Positions 8,225-19,239 of a DNA stretch of 64,000 nt are shown here, piece by piece. The notes below the pieces were generated by a model. The model had not been told where the DNA came from. It ran no database searches and saw only the letters and a program-made list of their open reading frames with translations. The stretch lies in assembly GCF_900111015.1 (NCBI RefSeq), contig NZ_FOFS01000001.1, positions 124,001 to 188,000 of the forward strand. The letters are read 5' to 3'. Every line of letters starts with the position of its first letter. Positions within the stretch are counted from its first letter, which is position 1. This stretch comes from Solimonas aquatica. Lineage in GTDB: Bacteria; Pseudomonadota; Gammaproteobacteria; Nevskiales; Nevskiaceae. Position numbers and translations under genes: made by a program.

Positions 8225-8259
8225 GCAGGCGTCTCCACTACGGTAGTGGGGACGCCTGC
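8225..8259 (+). terminator. Long perfect hairpin between tig and clpP
   Basis: GCAGGCGTCTCCACTAC (8225-8241) pairs with GTAGTGGGGACGCCTGC (8243-8259), a 17-base stem with one G-U wobble and almost no spacer. There is no T-run after it (AAATCCCCCC follows), so it is not a textbook intrinsic terminator. It may stabilise the tig mRNA end, attenuate read-through, or be a palindromic repeat element. Confidence 0.5.
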
Positions 8260-8306
8260 CAAATCCCCCCAGATTGTCACACCTACCGGACCTCAAGAAG
8301 CCTGCC

Positions 8307-8924
8307 ATGACCGATATGCTGACCCGCTCCCAGCTGGTGCCGATGGTGGTCGAACAGACCGCCCGCGGCGAGCGCGCCTTCGACATCTTTTCGCGCCTGC
8401 TCAAGGAGCGCGTGATTTTCATCACCGGCCCGATCGAAGATCACATGGCCAATCTGGTGGTGGCGCAGCTGCTGTTCCTGGAATCGGAAAACCCGGACAA
8501 GGACATCCACCTGTACATCAACTCGCCGGGTGGTGTGATCACCGCCGGCCTGTCGATCTACGACACCATGCGTTTCATCAAGCCGGACGTCTCGACCATG
8601 GTGATCGGTCAGGCGGCCAGCATGGGCGCTTTCCTGCTGTCGGCCGGTGCCAAGGGCAAGCGTTATGCCCTGCCCAATGCCCGCGTGATGATCCACCAGC
8701 CCTCGGGCGGCGCCCAGGGCCAGGCCAGCGACATCGAAATCCAGGCCCGCGAGATCCTCTATCTGCGCGAACGGCTCAACAAGCTGATGGCCGAGCACAC
8801 CGGTCAGGCGCTGGACAAGATCGAGCGTGACGTGGAGCGTGACTACTTCATGAACGCAGAGGCCGCCAAGGAATATGGGCTGATCGACCACATTCTGGCC
8901 CAGCGTAGCGGTTCGGCTGCCTGA
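8307..8924 (+). CDS. clpP: ATP-dependent Clp protease proteolytic subunit
   Basis: A 205-residue serine protease that forms the 14-mer degradation chamber used by ClpX and ClpA. The catalytic triad is intact: S105 in [10 protein letters not shown]130 in MIHQPSGG and D179 in DVERDYF, matching S111/H136/D185 of the E. coli precursor with a constant offset of six. The start at 8307 ([12 protein letters not shown]) is preferred over one 11 codons earlier because it matches the family N-terminus. clpX follows 90 bases downstream on the same strand. Those 90 bases contain no obvious terminator. Confidence 0.97.
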   Translation: MTDMLTRSQLVPMVVEQTARGERAFDIFSRLLKERVIFITGPIEDHMANLVVAQLLFLESENPDKDIHLYINSPGGVITAGLSIYDTMRFIKPDVSTMVIGQAASMGAFLLSAGAKGKRYALPNARVMIHQPSGGAQGQASDIEIQAREILYLRERLNKLMAEHTGQALDKIERDVERDYFMNAEAAKEYGLIDHILAQRSGSAA

Positions 8925-9014
8925 ACGGGACGCCCGAGGCTGAAGTTTTGCAGAAGAATGACGCTGTGCTATACAGAAGTCGCCGGACGTTAGCGGTCCG
9001 GACGAGGATGTGAA

Positions 9015-10286
<1,272 letters not shown>

Positions 10287-10314
10287 AGCCCGGCAAGCGC
10301 ACGAAGCAGTCGCA

Positions 10315-10342
10315 AGAGCCCCGCAAGGGGCTCTTTGCATTT
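10315..10342. terminator. Intrinsic terminator of clpX
   Basis: AGAGCCCC (10315-10322), loop GCAA, GGGGCTCT (10327-10334), then TTGCATTT. The stem is perfect with a stable GNRA tetraloop. It lies between clpX and the convergent LysR gene, whose stop codon begins at 10342, and the A-rich left flank may let it act in both directions. Confidence 0.88.
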
Positions 10343-11220
10343 CAGGCGCCGCCGAGCAGACCCAGGAACGCTTTGAGCGAGGCGCTGGGGCTGCTGTTGC
10401 GCAGGCTCACCCGATACAGCGGCCGCTCGATCTTCAGATTCTTGACCGGCACCACCGTGAGCGTGTGCGCGCGCAGTTCGGTCTGCACCGCCACCGCCGA
10501 GAGAAACGCCAGGCCCAGGCCGGTGGCGACGGTCTGCTTGATCGCCTCGCTGCTGGCCAGGGTCATCGCCGGGCGAATGGCCAGACGCTTGCCGGCCAGG
10601 GCTTTTTCGGTGATCGCGCGGGTGCCGGAACCCACCTCATGCATGAACAGCGGAAACTCGCTCAAGGCCGACAGCGGCAGGGGCGCGCGCCGGCAGGCGG
10701 GATGCTTGGGCGCTGCGATCAGCACCAGCTCGTCCTGGGCGAAGACCCGGTATTCGAGCAGCTCGCTGCCTTCCACGCCTTCGGCAAAACCGATATCGAT
10801 TTCGCCGGCCAGCAGCTTGGTTTCGATGGCACGGGTGTTCTCCACCTGCAGCGACAGCTCCACCGCCGGATGGCGGCGGCGGAACTCCGCGAGCAGCGGC
10901 GGCAGCAGATAGGCGCCGATGGTGCGGCTGGCGCCGATGGCGATGCGTCCGCGCGTGAGCTGGCGCAGGTCGCCGAGGGCCTGTTCGGCTTCGGCCTCCA
11001 GGGCGAACAGGCGGTTGGCATAGCCCAGCAGCAGCTTGCCGGCTTCGGTGAGCCGCACGCCGCGCGGCAGGCGGTCGAAGAGATTCACCTTCAGCGCACG
11101 CTCGAACTCGGCGAGCTGCTTGGACACCGCCGACTGGCTGATATGCAGCTGCGCGGCGCCGGCACTGATGCTGCCGCGCAGCGCCACGGCCTGGAAGATG
11201 GCGAGATGGTTGAGGTTCAT
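10342..11220 (-). CDS. LysR-family transcriptional regulator
   Basis: A 292-residue regulator. The winged helix-turn-helix is near the N-terminus ([30 protein letters not shown]), followed by a substrate-binding domain of CysL/CbbR type ([46 protein letters not shown]). The start at 11220 (MNLNHLAIF) matches the family N-terminus and has a GG-rich stretch upstream; an ATG six codons earlier has none. It is divergent from cysC-sat with a 141-base gap, the usual arrangement for a LysR protein controlling its neighbour. A role in sulfate assimilation is therefore inferred from context. It is not a CysB orthologue by its N-terminal sequence. Confidence 0.88.
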   Translation of the reverse strand: MNLNHLAIFQAVALRGSISAGAAQLHISQSAVSKQLAEFERALKVNLFDRLPRGVRLTEAGKLLLGYANRLFALEAEAEQALGDLRQLTRGRIAIGASRTIGAYLLPPLLAEFRRRHPAVELSLQVENTRAIETKLLAGEIDIGFAEGVEGSELLEYRVFAQDELVLIAAPKHPACRRAPLPLSALSEFPLFMHEVGSGTRAITEKALAGKRLAIRPAMTLASSEAIKQTVATGLGLAFLSAVAVQTELRAHTLTVVPVKNLKIERPLYRVSLRNSSPSASLKAFLGLLGGA

Positions 11221-11361
11221 GCCCGGCCATTCTGCCATGAAGAAAAGAGAAGGATCGTATCGCTATCTTGCCTTTTTCTTATGCGTGGCCCAGGCCTACA
11301 ATCTTCAGTGGACTGTGAACCCGCAGTCGCCAAACAAACACCATCCTCAGGAACTCCCAGC

Positions 11362-11979
11362 GTGACCGAACAGAAAGCGACGAATGTGCATTGGCACGAA
11401 GGTGAAGTGAGCCGTGCCGACCGCGGCCAGCTGCTCAAGCAGAAGGGCGCCACGCTCTGGTTCACCGGCCTGTCCGGCTCCGGCAAGAGCACGGTGGCGG
11501 TGGCGCTGGAGAAAGTGCTCTATGCGCAGGGCCGTCTGGCCTATCGCCTGGACGGCGACAATGTGCGCCTGGGCATCAACAAGAATCTGGGCTTCTCGGC
11601 CGAGGATCGCGCCGAGAACATCCGCCGCATCGGCGAGATCGCCAAGCTGTTCGTGGACGCCGGCGTGATCGTGCTGTCCAGCTTCGTCTCGCCCTATCGC
11701 GCCGACCGCGATCTGGTGCGCAAGCTGCACGAGGATGCCGGCATGGACTTCATCGAAGTCTATGTCGATGTGCCGCTGGCGGAGGCCGAGAAGCGCGATC
11801 CCAAGGGCCTGTACAAGAAGGCCCGCGCCGGTCAGATCAAGAACTTCACCGGCATCGACGATCCCTACGAAGCACCCGAGAAGCCCGAGCTGGTGCTGCC
11901 CAGTCACCAGATGAGCCTGGAGCAGGAAGTCGAAGCCCTGCTCAAGCTGCTGCAGGCGCGCGGCATCCTGCCGGCCTGA
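11362..11979 (+). CDS. cysC: Adenylyl-sulfate (APS) kinase
   Basis: A 205-residue kinase that phosphorylates APS to PAPS, the second step of sulfate activation. The P-loop is GLSGSGKST (36-44). Other family motifs are [38 protein letters not shown] and the lid [12 protein letters not shown]. The start is a GTG at 11362 with AGGAA about nine bases upstream; no suitable ATG is available, and the frame upstream lies over the LysR gene. The gene encoding ATP sulfurylase follows 36 bases downstream, so the two act in series. Confidence 0.95.
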   Translation: MTEQKATNVHWHEGEVSRADRGQLLKQKGATLWFTGLSGSGKSTVAVALEKVLYAQGRLAYRLDGDNVRLGINKNLGFSAEDRAENIRRIGEIAKLFVDAGVIVLSSFVSPYRADRDLVRKLHEDAGMDFIEVYVDVPLAEAEKRDPKGLYKKARAGQIKNFTGIDDPYEAPEKPELVLPSHQMSLEQEVEALLKLLQARGILPA

Positions 11980-12015
11980 GTTTTCCCCTTAAACGTCTCC
12001 GATTCGAGAATCCCC

Positions 12016-13206
12016 ATGATCAAGCCGCACGGCTCTGACACCCTGCTGCCCCGTTTCGTCTACGACAACGCGCGTCATGCGCAGCTGGCCAAGGAAGCCG
12101 AGAGCCTGCCCAGCCTGCTGCTCAACTCCGCCGCCGCCGCCAACGCCGTGATGCTGGGCGCGGGCTACTTCAACCCGCTGGCCGGCTATATGGACAAGGC
12201 CGATGCGCTGGGCGTGGCGAAGAACCTCAAGACGGTTGGCGGCCTGTTCTGGCCGGTGCCGATCGTTAACCTCACCAAGGAAGCCGGGGTGAAGACCGGC
12301 CGCCTGGCGCTGCGCGACCCCAACGTCGAAGGTCACCCGGTGCTGGCGGTGATGGACGTGCAGAAGATCGAGACCGTCAGCGATGACGAACTCAAGCTGA
12401 TGGCCAAGGAAATCTTCGGCACCCTGGACGAGAAGCATCCGGGCGTGCAGACCTTCCTGGCCCTGGGCAACACTCTGCTGTCCGGCCCCATCGACGTCCT
12501 GAACTTCAGCTACTTCCAGAGCGAGTTTCCGGACACCTTCCGCACCGCGGTGGAAATCCGCAACGAGATCGCCGAACGCGGCTGGAAGAAGGTGGTGGCC
12601 TTCCAGACCCGCAACCCCATGCATCGCGCCCACGAAGAGCTGTGCCGCATGGCGCACGAGCGCCTGGGCACCGACGGCATCGTGATCCACATGCTGCTGG
12701 GCAAGCTCAAGGCCGGTGACATCCCGGCGCCGGTGCGCGACGCCGCGATCCGGACCATGGTGGAAAACTACTTCCCGAAGAACACGGTGATGATCACCGG
12801 CTACGGCTTCGACATGCTCTACGCCGGCCCGCGCGAGGCCGTGCTGCATGCGGTGTTCCGCCAGAACATGGGCGCCGACTATCTGATCGTGGGCCGCGAC
12901 CACGCCGGCGTGGGCGACTACTACGGTCCCTTCGACGGCCAGACCATCTTCGACGAGAAGGTGCCGGCCGGTGCGCTGGACATCCAGATCTTCCGCGCCG
13001 ACAACACCGCCTACAGCAAGAAGCTCAACCGCGTGGTGATGATGCGTGAAGCGCCGGATCATGTGCCGGATGACTTCATCAATCTTTCAGGTACCAAGGT
13101 TCGCCAGATGCTGGGTCAGGGCATCGCTCCGCCGCCCGAGTTCTCGCGTCCGGAAGTGGCTAAAATCCTGATGGATTACTACCAGGAACTCGACCGCAAG
13201 GCATAA
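12016..13206 (+). CDS. sat: Sulfate adenylyltransferase (ATP sulfurylase), homo-oligomeric type
   Basis: A 396-residue ATP sulfurylase making APS and pyrophosphate from sulfate and ATP. The active-site motifs are QTRNPMHRAHE (197-207), with the two HxxH-type histidines, and GRDHAGVGDYYG; the FLNLSGTKVR-like end FINLSGTKVRQML is also present. It is the single-polypeptide Sat type and not the CysDN heterodimer typical of enteric bacteria. With cysC upstream and no aprAB or dsr genes in view, an assimilatory role is most likely, although the same type is used in reverse by sulfur oxidisers. A strong terminator follows at 13241-13277. Confidence 0.95.
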   Translation: MIKPHGSDTLLPRFVYDNARHAQLAKEAESLPSLLLNSAAAANAVMLGAGYFNPLAGYMDKADALGVAKNLKTVGGLFWPVPIVNLTKEAGVKTGRLALRDPNVEGHPVLAVMDVQKIETVSDDELKLMAKEIFGTLDEKHPGVQTFLALGNTLLSGPIDVLNFSYFQSEFPDTFRTAVEIRNEIAERGWKKVVAFQTRNPMHRAHEELCRMAHERLGTDGIVIHMLLGKLKAGDIPAPVRDAAIRTMVENYFPKNTVMITGYGFDMLYAGPREAVLHAVFRQNMGADYLIVGRDHAGVGDYYGPFDGQTIFDEKVPAGALDIQIFRADNTAYSKKLNRVVMMREAPDHVPDDFINLSGTKVRQMLGQGIAPPPEFSRPEVAKILMDYYQELDRKA

Positions 13207-13240
13207 TTACGGGCTGCCCGTAGCCGCGCAGGGTCGTCGG

Positions 13241-13277
13241 GCCCGCCGCCAGTTTCTGGCGGCGGGCTTTACTTTTG
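13241..13277 (+). terminator. Intrinsic terminator after sat
   Basis: GCCCGCCGCCAG (13241-13252), loop TTT, CTGGCGGCGGGC (13256-13267), then TTTACTTTTG. A perfect 12-base stem with a following T-rich stretch ends the cysC-sat transcript before pyc. Confidence 0.93.
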
Positions 13278-13346
13278 TATGGCCTGATTCCTGCGTAACG
13301 TCGGCAGTATCCCGTCCTCACGAACCGATAAACACAGAGATTCATC

Positions 13347-16300
13347 ATGAGCAGCGTCAAGACCGGACCGATACGCAAACTGCTGGTGGCCAACCGCGGC
13401 GAGATCAGCATCCGTGTGATGCGCGCCGCCGCCGAGATGGGCATCCGCACGGTGTCGATCTACGCCCACGAGGATCGCTTCGCCCTGCATCGTTTCAAGG
13501 CCGACGAAAGCTATCTGGTCGGCAAGGGACAGAAGCCCATCGCTGCCTATCTGGATATCGCCGACATCATCCGCATCGCCAAGGATGCGCATGTCGATGC
13601 CATCCATCCGGGCTATGGCTTCCTCTCGGAAAATCCGCATTTCGCGGAGGCCTGCGCCGCCGCCGGCATCTTGTTCATCGGTCCTTCGCCGGAGGTGCTG
13701 CGCACCCTGGGCGACAAGGTGGCCGCGCGCAAGGCCGCCGAGGCCGCCAAGGTGCCGGTGCTGCGCGCCTCGCCGGCGCTGCCGCACGATCTGGAGGAGT
13801 GCAAGAAGCTGGTGGCCAGGGTCGGCTATCCGGTGATGATGAAGGCCAGCTGGGGCGGCGGCGGTCGCGGCATGCGCGTGATCGATTCCGAAGCCGAGCT
13901 GGCGGTGCAGATGGAGACCGCGCGCCGCGAAGCCAAGGCCGCCTTCGGCAATGACGAGGTCTACGTCGAGAAGCTGGTGCGCCGCGCCCGCCATGTCGAA
14001 GTGCAGGTGATGGGCGACACGCACGGCAATCTGATTCATCTCTTCGAGCGTGACTGCTCGGTGCAGCGCCGCAACCAGAAAGTGGTGGAGCGTGCGCCGG
14101 CGCCTTATCTCTCCGCTGCGCAACGTGAGGAGCTGTGCGGCGCGGCGCTGCGTCTGTGCAATCAGGTGAACTACTCGCATGCCGGCACCGTCGAGTTCCT
14201 GATGGACGCCGACACCGCCGAGTTCTATTTCATCGAGGTCAATCCGCGCATCCAGGTCGAACACACCGTGACCGAGCAGGTCACCGGCGTGGACATCGTC
14301 AAGGCGCAGATCCGCGTCACCGAGGGCGCGAAAATCGGCGATCCCGCCCACGATCATGTGCCGGCGCTGCCGACCCAGGATCAGCTCAAGCTCAACGGCC
14401 ACGCCCTGCAGTGCCGCGTCACCACCGAGGACCCGGAGAACGGCTTCACGCCCGACTACGGCCGTCTGCTCGCCTACCGCAGCCCGGCCGGCTTCGGCAT
14501 CCGCCTCGACGGCGGCACGGCCTACGGCGGCGCCGTGGTCACGCCTTACTACGACTCCCTGCTGGTGAAGGTCACCGCCTGGGCGCCGACCACGGGTGAC
14601 GCCATCGCGCGCATGGACCGCGCCCTGCGCGAGTTCCGCATCCGTGGCCTGTCCACCAATCTGGCGTTCCTGGAAAACGTCATCAACCATGATCTGTTCA
14701 AGTCCGGCGAGTGCACCACGCGCTTCATCGACACCACGCCGGAGCTGTTCGTGTTCACGCCGCGCCGCGACCGCGCCACCAAGCTGCTGCGCTTCATCGG
14801 CGAGGTGACGGTCAACGGCAATCCGGAGATGAAGGGCCGCAAGCCGCCGCAGCTGCCGCTGCCCGAGCCGCTGCTGCCCAAGCTGGCGCTGTCGCAGCCG
14901 GTGCCCAAGGGCACGCGCGACATCCTGCTGGAGCGTGGGCCGGCGGGCTTTGCGCAGTGGCTGAAAGACCAGAAGCAGGTGCTGCTCACCGACACCACCA
15001 TGCGCGATGCGCATCAGTCGCTGTTCGCCACGCGCATGCGTACCCGCGACATGGTGGAGATCGCGCCGTATTACGCACGTCTGGCGCCGAACCTGTTCTC
15101 GCTGGAATGCTGGGGCGGGGCGACCTTCGACGTGGCGATGCGCTTTCTGAAGGAATGCCCCTGGGATCGTCTCGCGCAGCTGCGCGCGGCGGTGCCGAAC
15201 ATTCCCTTCCAGATGCTGCTGCGCTCGGCCAATGCCGTGGGCTACACCAACTACGCCGACAACGTGGTGAAGTTCTTCGTGCAGCAGGCGGCGAAGAACG
15301 GCGTGGACATCTTCCGCGTGTTCGACTCGCTCAACTGGGTGGAGAACATGCGCGTGGCCATGGACGCGGTGATCGAGTCCGGCGCGGTCTGCGAAGGCAC
15401 CATCTGCTATACCGGCGATCTGTTCGACGGCTCGCGCCCGAAGTACAACCTCAAGTACTACGTGGACATGGCCAAGCAGCTGGAGAAGGCCGGCGCGCAC
15501 ATCCTGGGCATCAAGGACATGGCCGGCGTCTGCAAGCCGCGTGCGGCGCGCGAGCTGGTCCGCGCGCTGAAGAACGAGGTGGGCCTGCCCATCCACTTCC
15601 ACACCCACGACACCAGCGGCATCGCCGCCGCCAGCGTGCTCGCGGCGGTGGAGGCGGGTTGTGATGCGGTGGACGGCGCGCTGGATGCGATGTCGGGCCT
15701 CACCTCGCAGCCCAATCTCGGCGCCATCGCCGCCAGCCTCTCCGGCAGCGAGCGGGATCCGAAGATCGATTTCGACGCCTTGCAGCAGCTCTCCGATTAC
15801 TGGGAAGGCGTGCGCCGTTATTACTCGCCCTTCGAGGCCGATATCCGTTCCGGCACCGCCGATGTGTACCGCCATGAAATGCCGGGTGGCCAGTACACGA
15901 ACCTGCGCGAGCAGGCGCGTGCCCTGGGTCTGGAGTCGCGCTGGTCGGAAGTGTCCAAGGCTTATGCCGATGTGAACCGCCTGTTCGGCGATATCGTCAA
16001 GGTCACGCCCACTTCCAAGGTGGTCGGTGACATGGCGCTGTTCATGGTTGCCAACAACCTCACGCCGCACGAGGTGGAGGACGAGGGCAAGAGCATCGAC
16101 TTCCCCGAGTCCGTGGTGCAGCTGTTCCGTGGTGAGCTGGGCCTGCCGCCGGACGGCTGGCCGAGTGCGCTGCAGAACAAGATTCTCAAGGGCAAGCCGG
16201 CGCTCAGCGAGCGGCCCGGCAAGAGCCTGCCGGCGGTGGATCTGGAAGCCGCGCGCAGCGATGCCGAGAAGGCTCTGGGCCAGGAGCTGTCCGATACCGA

Positions 16301-16817
16301 GCTGGCCTCCTACCTGATGTATCCCAAGGTCTACAAGGACTACGCCGAGCACGTGAAGCTGTACGGCGATGTCTCGCGCCTGCCGACCACGGCCTTCTTC
16401 TACGGCATGCGCGAGCAGGAAGAGATCAGCGTCGACATCGACAAGGGCAAGGTGCTGGTGATCCGCCTGCAGGGCCGCGCCGACGAGGACGCCTCGTCCA
16501 AGCTGTTCTACGAGCTCAACGGCCAGCCGCGTGCGGTGCGGGTCGCGCGTGCCGACGCCAAGGCCTCGGCCAGCGAACGGCCCAAGGCCGTGGACGGTGA
16601 TCCCAGCCAGATCGGCGCGCCGATGCCGGGCATGATCTCGCGCGTGGCGGTGAAGGTGGGTGACGTGGTCGCGCAGAACGACCCGCTGATCTCGCTGGAA
16701 GCGATGAAGATGGAAACCGTGATCGCCGCGCCGCGTGCCGGTCGCGTCAAGCAGGTGCTGGTGACGGCTGGCAATGCCGTCAACACCAAGGATCTGCTGC
16801 TGGTGCTCGAAGACTGA
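13347..16817 (+). CDS. pyc: Pyruvate carboxylase, single-chain
   Basis: A 1156-residue biotin enzyme converting pyruvate, bicarbonate and ATP to oxaloacetate, an anaplerotic step. Biotin carboxylase occupies about residues 10-460, with the ATP-grasp loop GGGGRGMRVI and EVNPRIQVEHTVTEQ. The carboxyltransferase TIM barrel (about 535-820) opens with LLTDTTMRDAHQSL and contains MAGVCKP and HFHTHDTSG. The PYC/OADA domain follows to about 1050. The biotinyl domain ends the protein with EAMKMETVI, where K1121 is the biotinylated lysine. Size and order match four-domain Pyc of the eukaryote-like single-chain type. It is monocistronic between two terminator-like structures. Confidence 0.96.
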   Translation: MSSVKTGPIRKLLVANRGEISIRVMRAAAEMGIRTVSIYAHEDRFALHRFKADESYLVGKGQKPIAAYLDIADIIRIAKDAHVDAIHPGYGFLSENPHFAEACAAAGILFIGPSPEVLRTLGDKVAARKAAEAAKVPVLRASPALPHDLEECKKLVARVGYPVMMKASWGGGGRGMRVIDSEAELAVQMETARREAKAAFGNDEVYVEKLVRRARHVEVQVMGDTHGNLIHLFERDCSVQRRNQKVVERAPAPYLSAAQREELCGAALRLCNQVNYSHAGTVEFLMDADTAEFYFIEVNPRIQVEHTVTEQVTGVDIVKAQIRVTEGAKIGDPAHDHVPALPTQDQLKLNGHALQCRVTTEDPENGFTPDYGRLLAYRSPAGFGIRLDGGTAYGGAVVTPYYDSLLVKVTAWAPTTGDAIARMDRALREFRIRGLSTNLAFLENVINHDLFKSGECTTRFIDTTPELFVFTPRRDRATKLLRFIGEVTVNGNPEMKGRKPPQLPLPEPLLPKLALSQPVPKGTRDILLERGPAGFAQWLKDQKQVLLTDTTMRDAHQSLFATRMRTRDMVEIAPYYARLAPNLFSLECWGGATFDVAMRFLKECPWDRLAQLRAAVPNIPFQMLLRSANAVGYTNYADNVVKFFVQQAAKNGVDIFRVFDSLNWVENMRVAMDAVIESGAVCEGTICYTGDLFDGSRPKYNLKYYVDMAKQLEKAGAHILGIKDMAGVCKPRAARELVRALKNEVGLPIHFHTHDTSGIAAASVLAAVEAGCDAVDGALDAMSGLTSQPNLGAIAASLSGSERDPKIDFDALQQLSDYWEGVRRYYSPFEADIRSGTADVYRHEMPGGQYTNLREQARALGLESRWSEVSKAYADVNRLFGDIVKVTPTSKVVGDMALFMVANNLTPHEVEDEGKSIDFPESVVQLFRGELGLPPDGWPSALQNKILKGKPALSERPGKSLPAVDLEAARSDAEKALGQELSDTELASYLMYPKVYKDYAEHVKLYGDVSRLPTTAFFYGMREQEEISVDIDKGKVLVIRLQGRADEDASSKLFYELNGQPRAVRVARADAKASASERPKAVDGDPSQIGAPMPGMISRVAVKVGDVVAQNDPLISLEAMKMETVIAAPRAGRVKQVLVTAGNAVNTKDLLLVLED

Positions 16818-16837
16818 GGCCAGGCCCTGCAAGGCTT

Positions 16838-16871
16838 GATCCCGATACGCGCCTGCCGCGGTATCGGGATC
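16838..16871. terminator. Inverted repeat between convergent pyc and AcoR-like gene
   Basis: GATCCCGATAC (16838-16848) and GTATCGGGATC (16861-16871) form an 11-base perfect stem around a 12-base GC-rich loop. No T-run is present, so termination would be inefficient or Rho-assisted. The location between two converging genes favours a transcription-end role. Confidence 0.55.
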
Positions 16872-16955
16872 AGGCGCAGCCAGTTCCTTGTTTTCGCCTG
16901 GGCGTTCCCTGCGCCCTGGCGTGATGCTCTGGTCTTTGCCTGCTCGATGGGCTGG

Positions 16956-18986
16956 TCAGCGCCGCGCCAGGCCCTCGCTGCGCAGGGTCTCGGCGGCGAT
17001 GCCGTGGGCCTTGAGCTTGCGGTAGAGCGTGTTGCGGCTGATCGCCAGCTGGCGCGCGGTATTGGTCATGTTCCAGGCATTGGCGGCGATGGCGCGCAGC
17101 AGCGCTTCGCGCTCGGCCACCATCAGCGGGTTCTCGGCCTCGGCGCCGGTGTTGATCGTGGTGGAGCTGAGCACCGGAACCTTGCTCAGCAATTCCATCG
17201 GCGAGGACATGGCGCGGCTCTGCAGCTCGGCCGGCAGATCGGCGACGCGAATCACGCCGGCCTCGGCAATCGCCAGCGCGGTGCGGATGACATTGCGCAG
17301 CTCGCGGACATTGCCCGGCCAGTCGTGCTGGGCCAGACGGCGGAAGGCTTCGGCCTCGATGCCGGCAGGGCGGCCCGGTTCGGCCTCCTCGGCCAGGATG
17401 CGATGGATCAGCGTTTCCAGATCCTCGCGCTGACGCAGCGCCGGCAGGCTCAGGGTGATGCCGTTCAGGCGATAGAAGAGATCCTCGCGGAATTCACCGC
17501 GCGCGATCATGTCGCGCAGCGGCCGGTGCGAGGCGCTGACGATGCGCAGGTTCACCTTCACCGGCGCCTCGCCACCCAGCGGGGTGACTTCCTGTTCTTC
17601 CAGCACGCGCAGCAGGCGGGTCTGCAGCGTCAGCGGCATGTCGCCGATTTCGTCGAGGAACAGCGTGCCGCCGCTGGATTGCGCGATCAGGCCGCGCATG
17701 CCTTCCCGGCGCGCGCCGGTGAAGGCGCCGGCGCGATAGCCGAACAGCTCGCTCTCGATCAGGGACTCCGGAATCGCCGCGCAATTGACCGCCACGAAGG
17801 GCTGATTCGCGCGATCGCTGGCCAGATGCAGGGCGCGGGCGAAGGCTTCCTTGCCGCTGCCGGTCGGGCCCTGGATCAGCACCGAGACCTTGGAGGCGGC
17901 GATGCGCTGCGCGCAGCGGGCATTGCGCAGCATGGTCGGATCCTGACCGGCGAGTTCTTCCAGGCTGTGCACCCGCGATTCGCCGCGACTGGGTTCGATG
18001 GCCAGCACCTTGCCGCTGATGTTGATGCGCGCGCTGCGCTGTTCCAGCTGCGGCGCGTGCAGGCTCATGTAATAGCGCCGGCCATGCGTCATATCGCGCA
18101 CCGGCAGAATCGGCTGGCGCGGCATGACCATGCCGGATTCCAGTTCGCGATTGGAAACGTCGAAGATTTCATTGACCGGACGGCCGATCAGGTCGCTGCG
18201 GCAGTCCACCGAGAGCAGCGCCACGGCGGTGTCATCGGCGGCGGTGATGCGGCCGTCGGCATCCACCGCCAGGGCGCCGTCGTGCAGCAGGTTCACGAAT
18301 TCCGGGCGGCTGTGGAAACGGATCACGCGCTTGTTGCGGAAGCGGCGCAGGAACAGGCATTTCTCGATCAGGCGCGCCGACATGCTCAGCAGCGCCACGG
18401 TGTGCATGCGGCTGGCCTTGCTGTCGTCGGAGCCGACGCAGGAAGCATCCAGCACCGCCATCAGCTCGCCGCCGGTGTCGCGGATCGGCGCCGCTGAGCA
18501 GGACAGGCCGATGTGGCGCGCGCGGAAGTGGTCGTTGCGATGGATGGTGATCGGCCGGCGCTCGGTGATGCAGGTGCCGATGCCATTGGTGCCCTCGTGC
18601 TGCTCGCTCCAGTTGGCACCGGCGATCAGTCCCGCCTTGCGGAAGCTGTCGCGCAGGGTGGGATCGACCTTTTCGCTGAGAATCACGCCGCTGGCATCGG
18701 TGAGCAGCAACGCATAACCGGAGCCGGAAATCTGCTCGTAGAGCGAGTCCATCTCGGCGCGGGCAATCAGCACCAGGTCTTCGATGCGCTGCTGGCGTTC
18801 GCGCAGCTGCACGTTCTCCACCACGGCGGTGTGCATGGGGCCATCGGGACGCAGATGGTGTTCCTTGGCACAGCGCAGCCAGGAATAGATGACGGGTTTG
18901 TCGAACTGTGTCGGCAGACGCGGAAACTCGCCGACCAGACTCATGACTTCGCGTGCGTGCTGCACCAAGCTTTGTGGTTCGCCCAT
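16956..18986 (-). CDS. Sigma-54-dependent activator, AcoR type (GAF-AAA+-Fis)
   Basis: A 676-residue enhancer-binding protein. The N-terminal region (about 60-220) is a GAF-type sensor of the AcoR class (EGTNGIGTCITERRPITIHRNDHF), followed by a PAS-like segment. The AAA+ domain (about 345-575) has Walker A GPTGSGKE, the sigma-54 contact loop GAFTGA in YRAGAFTGARREG, and Walker B GGTLFLDEIGDM. A Fis-type helix-turn-helix ends it (NMTNTARQLAISRNTLYRKLKAHG). It needs ATP to open RpoN promoters. The start at 18986 has AGGAG just upstream; one four codons earlier lacks this. Two RpoN promoters lie nearby (19240, 20995), making the kinase and porin genes probable targets. Related proteins control acetoin and alcohol oxidation. 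Confidence 0.92.
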   Translation of the reverse strand: MGEPQSLVQHAREVMSLVGEFPRLPTQFDKPVIYSWLRCAKEHHLRPDGPMHTAVVENVQLRERQQRIEDLVLIARAEMDSLYEQISGSGYALLLTDASGVILSEKVDPTLRDSFRKAGLIAGANWSEQHEGTNGIGTCITERRPITIHRNDHFRARHIGLSCSAAPIRDTGGELMAVLDASCVGSDDSKASRMHTVALLSMSARLIEKCLFLRRFRNKRVIRFHSRPEFVNLLHDGALAVDADGRITAADDTAVALLSVDCRSDLIGRPVNEIFDVSNRELESGMVMPRQPILPVRDMTHGRRYYMSLHAPQLEQRSARINISGKVLAIEPSRGESRVHSLEELAGQDPTMLRNARCAQRIAASKVSVLIQGPTGSGKEAFARALHLASDRANQPFVAVNCAAIPESLIESELFGYRAGAFTGARREGMRGLIAQSSGGTLFLDEIGDMPLTLQTRLLRVLEEQEVTPLGGEAPVKVNLRIVSASHRPLRDMIARGEFREDLFYRLNGITLSLPALRQREDLETLIHRILAEEAEPGRPAGIEAEAFRRLAQHDWPGNVRELRNVIRTALAIAEAGVIRVADLPAELQSRAMSSPMELLSKVPVLSSTTINTGAEAENPLMVAEREALLRAIAANAWNMTNTARQLAISRNTLYRKLKAHGIAAETLRSEGLARR

Positions 18987-19118
18987 CGCTCTCCTCATCG
19001 TCTTGCCACCGTGGCAGGCGTCACGCGCCTGGTACAGCCAGTGGACTATCAGTGCAGCAGACCGTATCTGCCGGGTAAAAAAGCGTCAATAAGGACAAAC
19101 CGAAGCGCTCTGAAACTG

Positions 19119-19185
19119 TGTCAAGGTCGTGACAGCCATGCTGGCAAATGCGTCCCGGCTGTCACAGCCTGCCTTGGAGTGTGAC
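19119..19185 (+). promoter_or_regulatory. Cluster of TGTCA/TGACA half-sites upstream of the histidine kinase
   Basis: TGTCA-N6-TGACA is a perfect inverted repeat at 19119-19134. A second pair, TGTCACA (19160-19166) and TGTGAC (19180-19185), lies 25 bases further on. Both sit 55-120 bases upstream of the sigma-54 promoter at 19240, the usual distance for enhancer-binding sites. I infer they bind the AcoR-like activator. Confidence 0.5.
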
Positions 19186-19239
19186 GGCTCCAGGTATATA
19201 AGTTGATGAAAATCAGTGTGGTACATGCGGCGTCCGGTT

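Noticed and set aside
13269-16832. An 1187-codon open frame on the minus strand opposite pyruvate carboxylase
   Set aside because: It is antisense to a full-length, motif-complete gene. Long open antisense frames are expected from GC-rich third codon positions, and the translation (His/Gly/Val/Arg-rich) has no recognisable motif.
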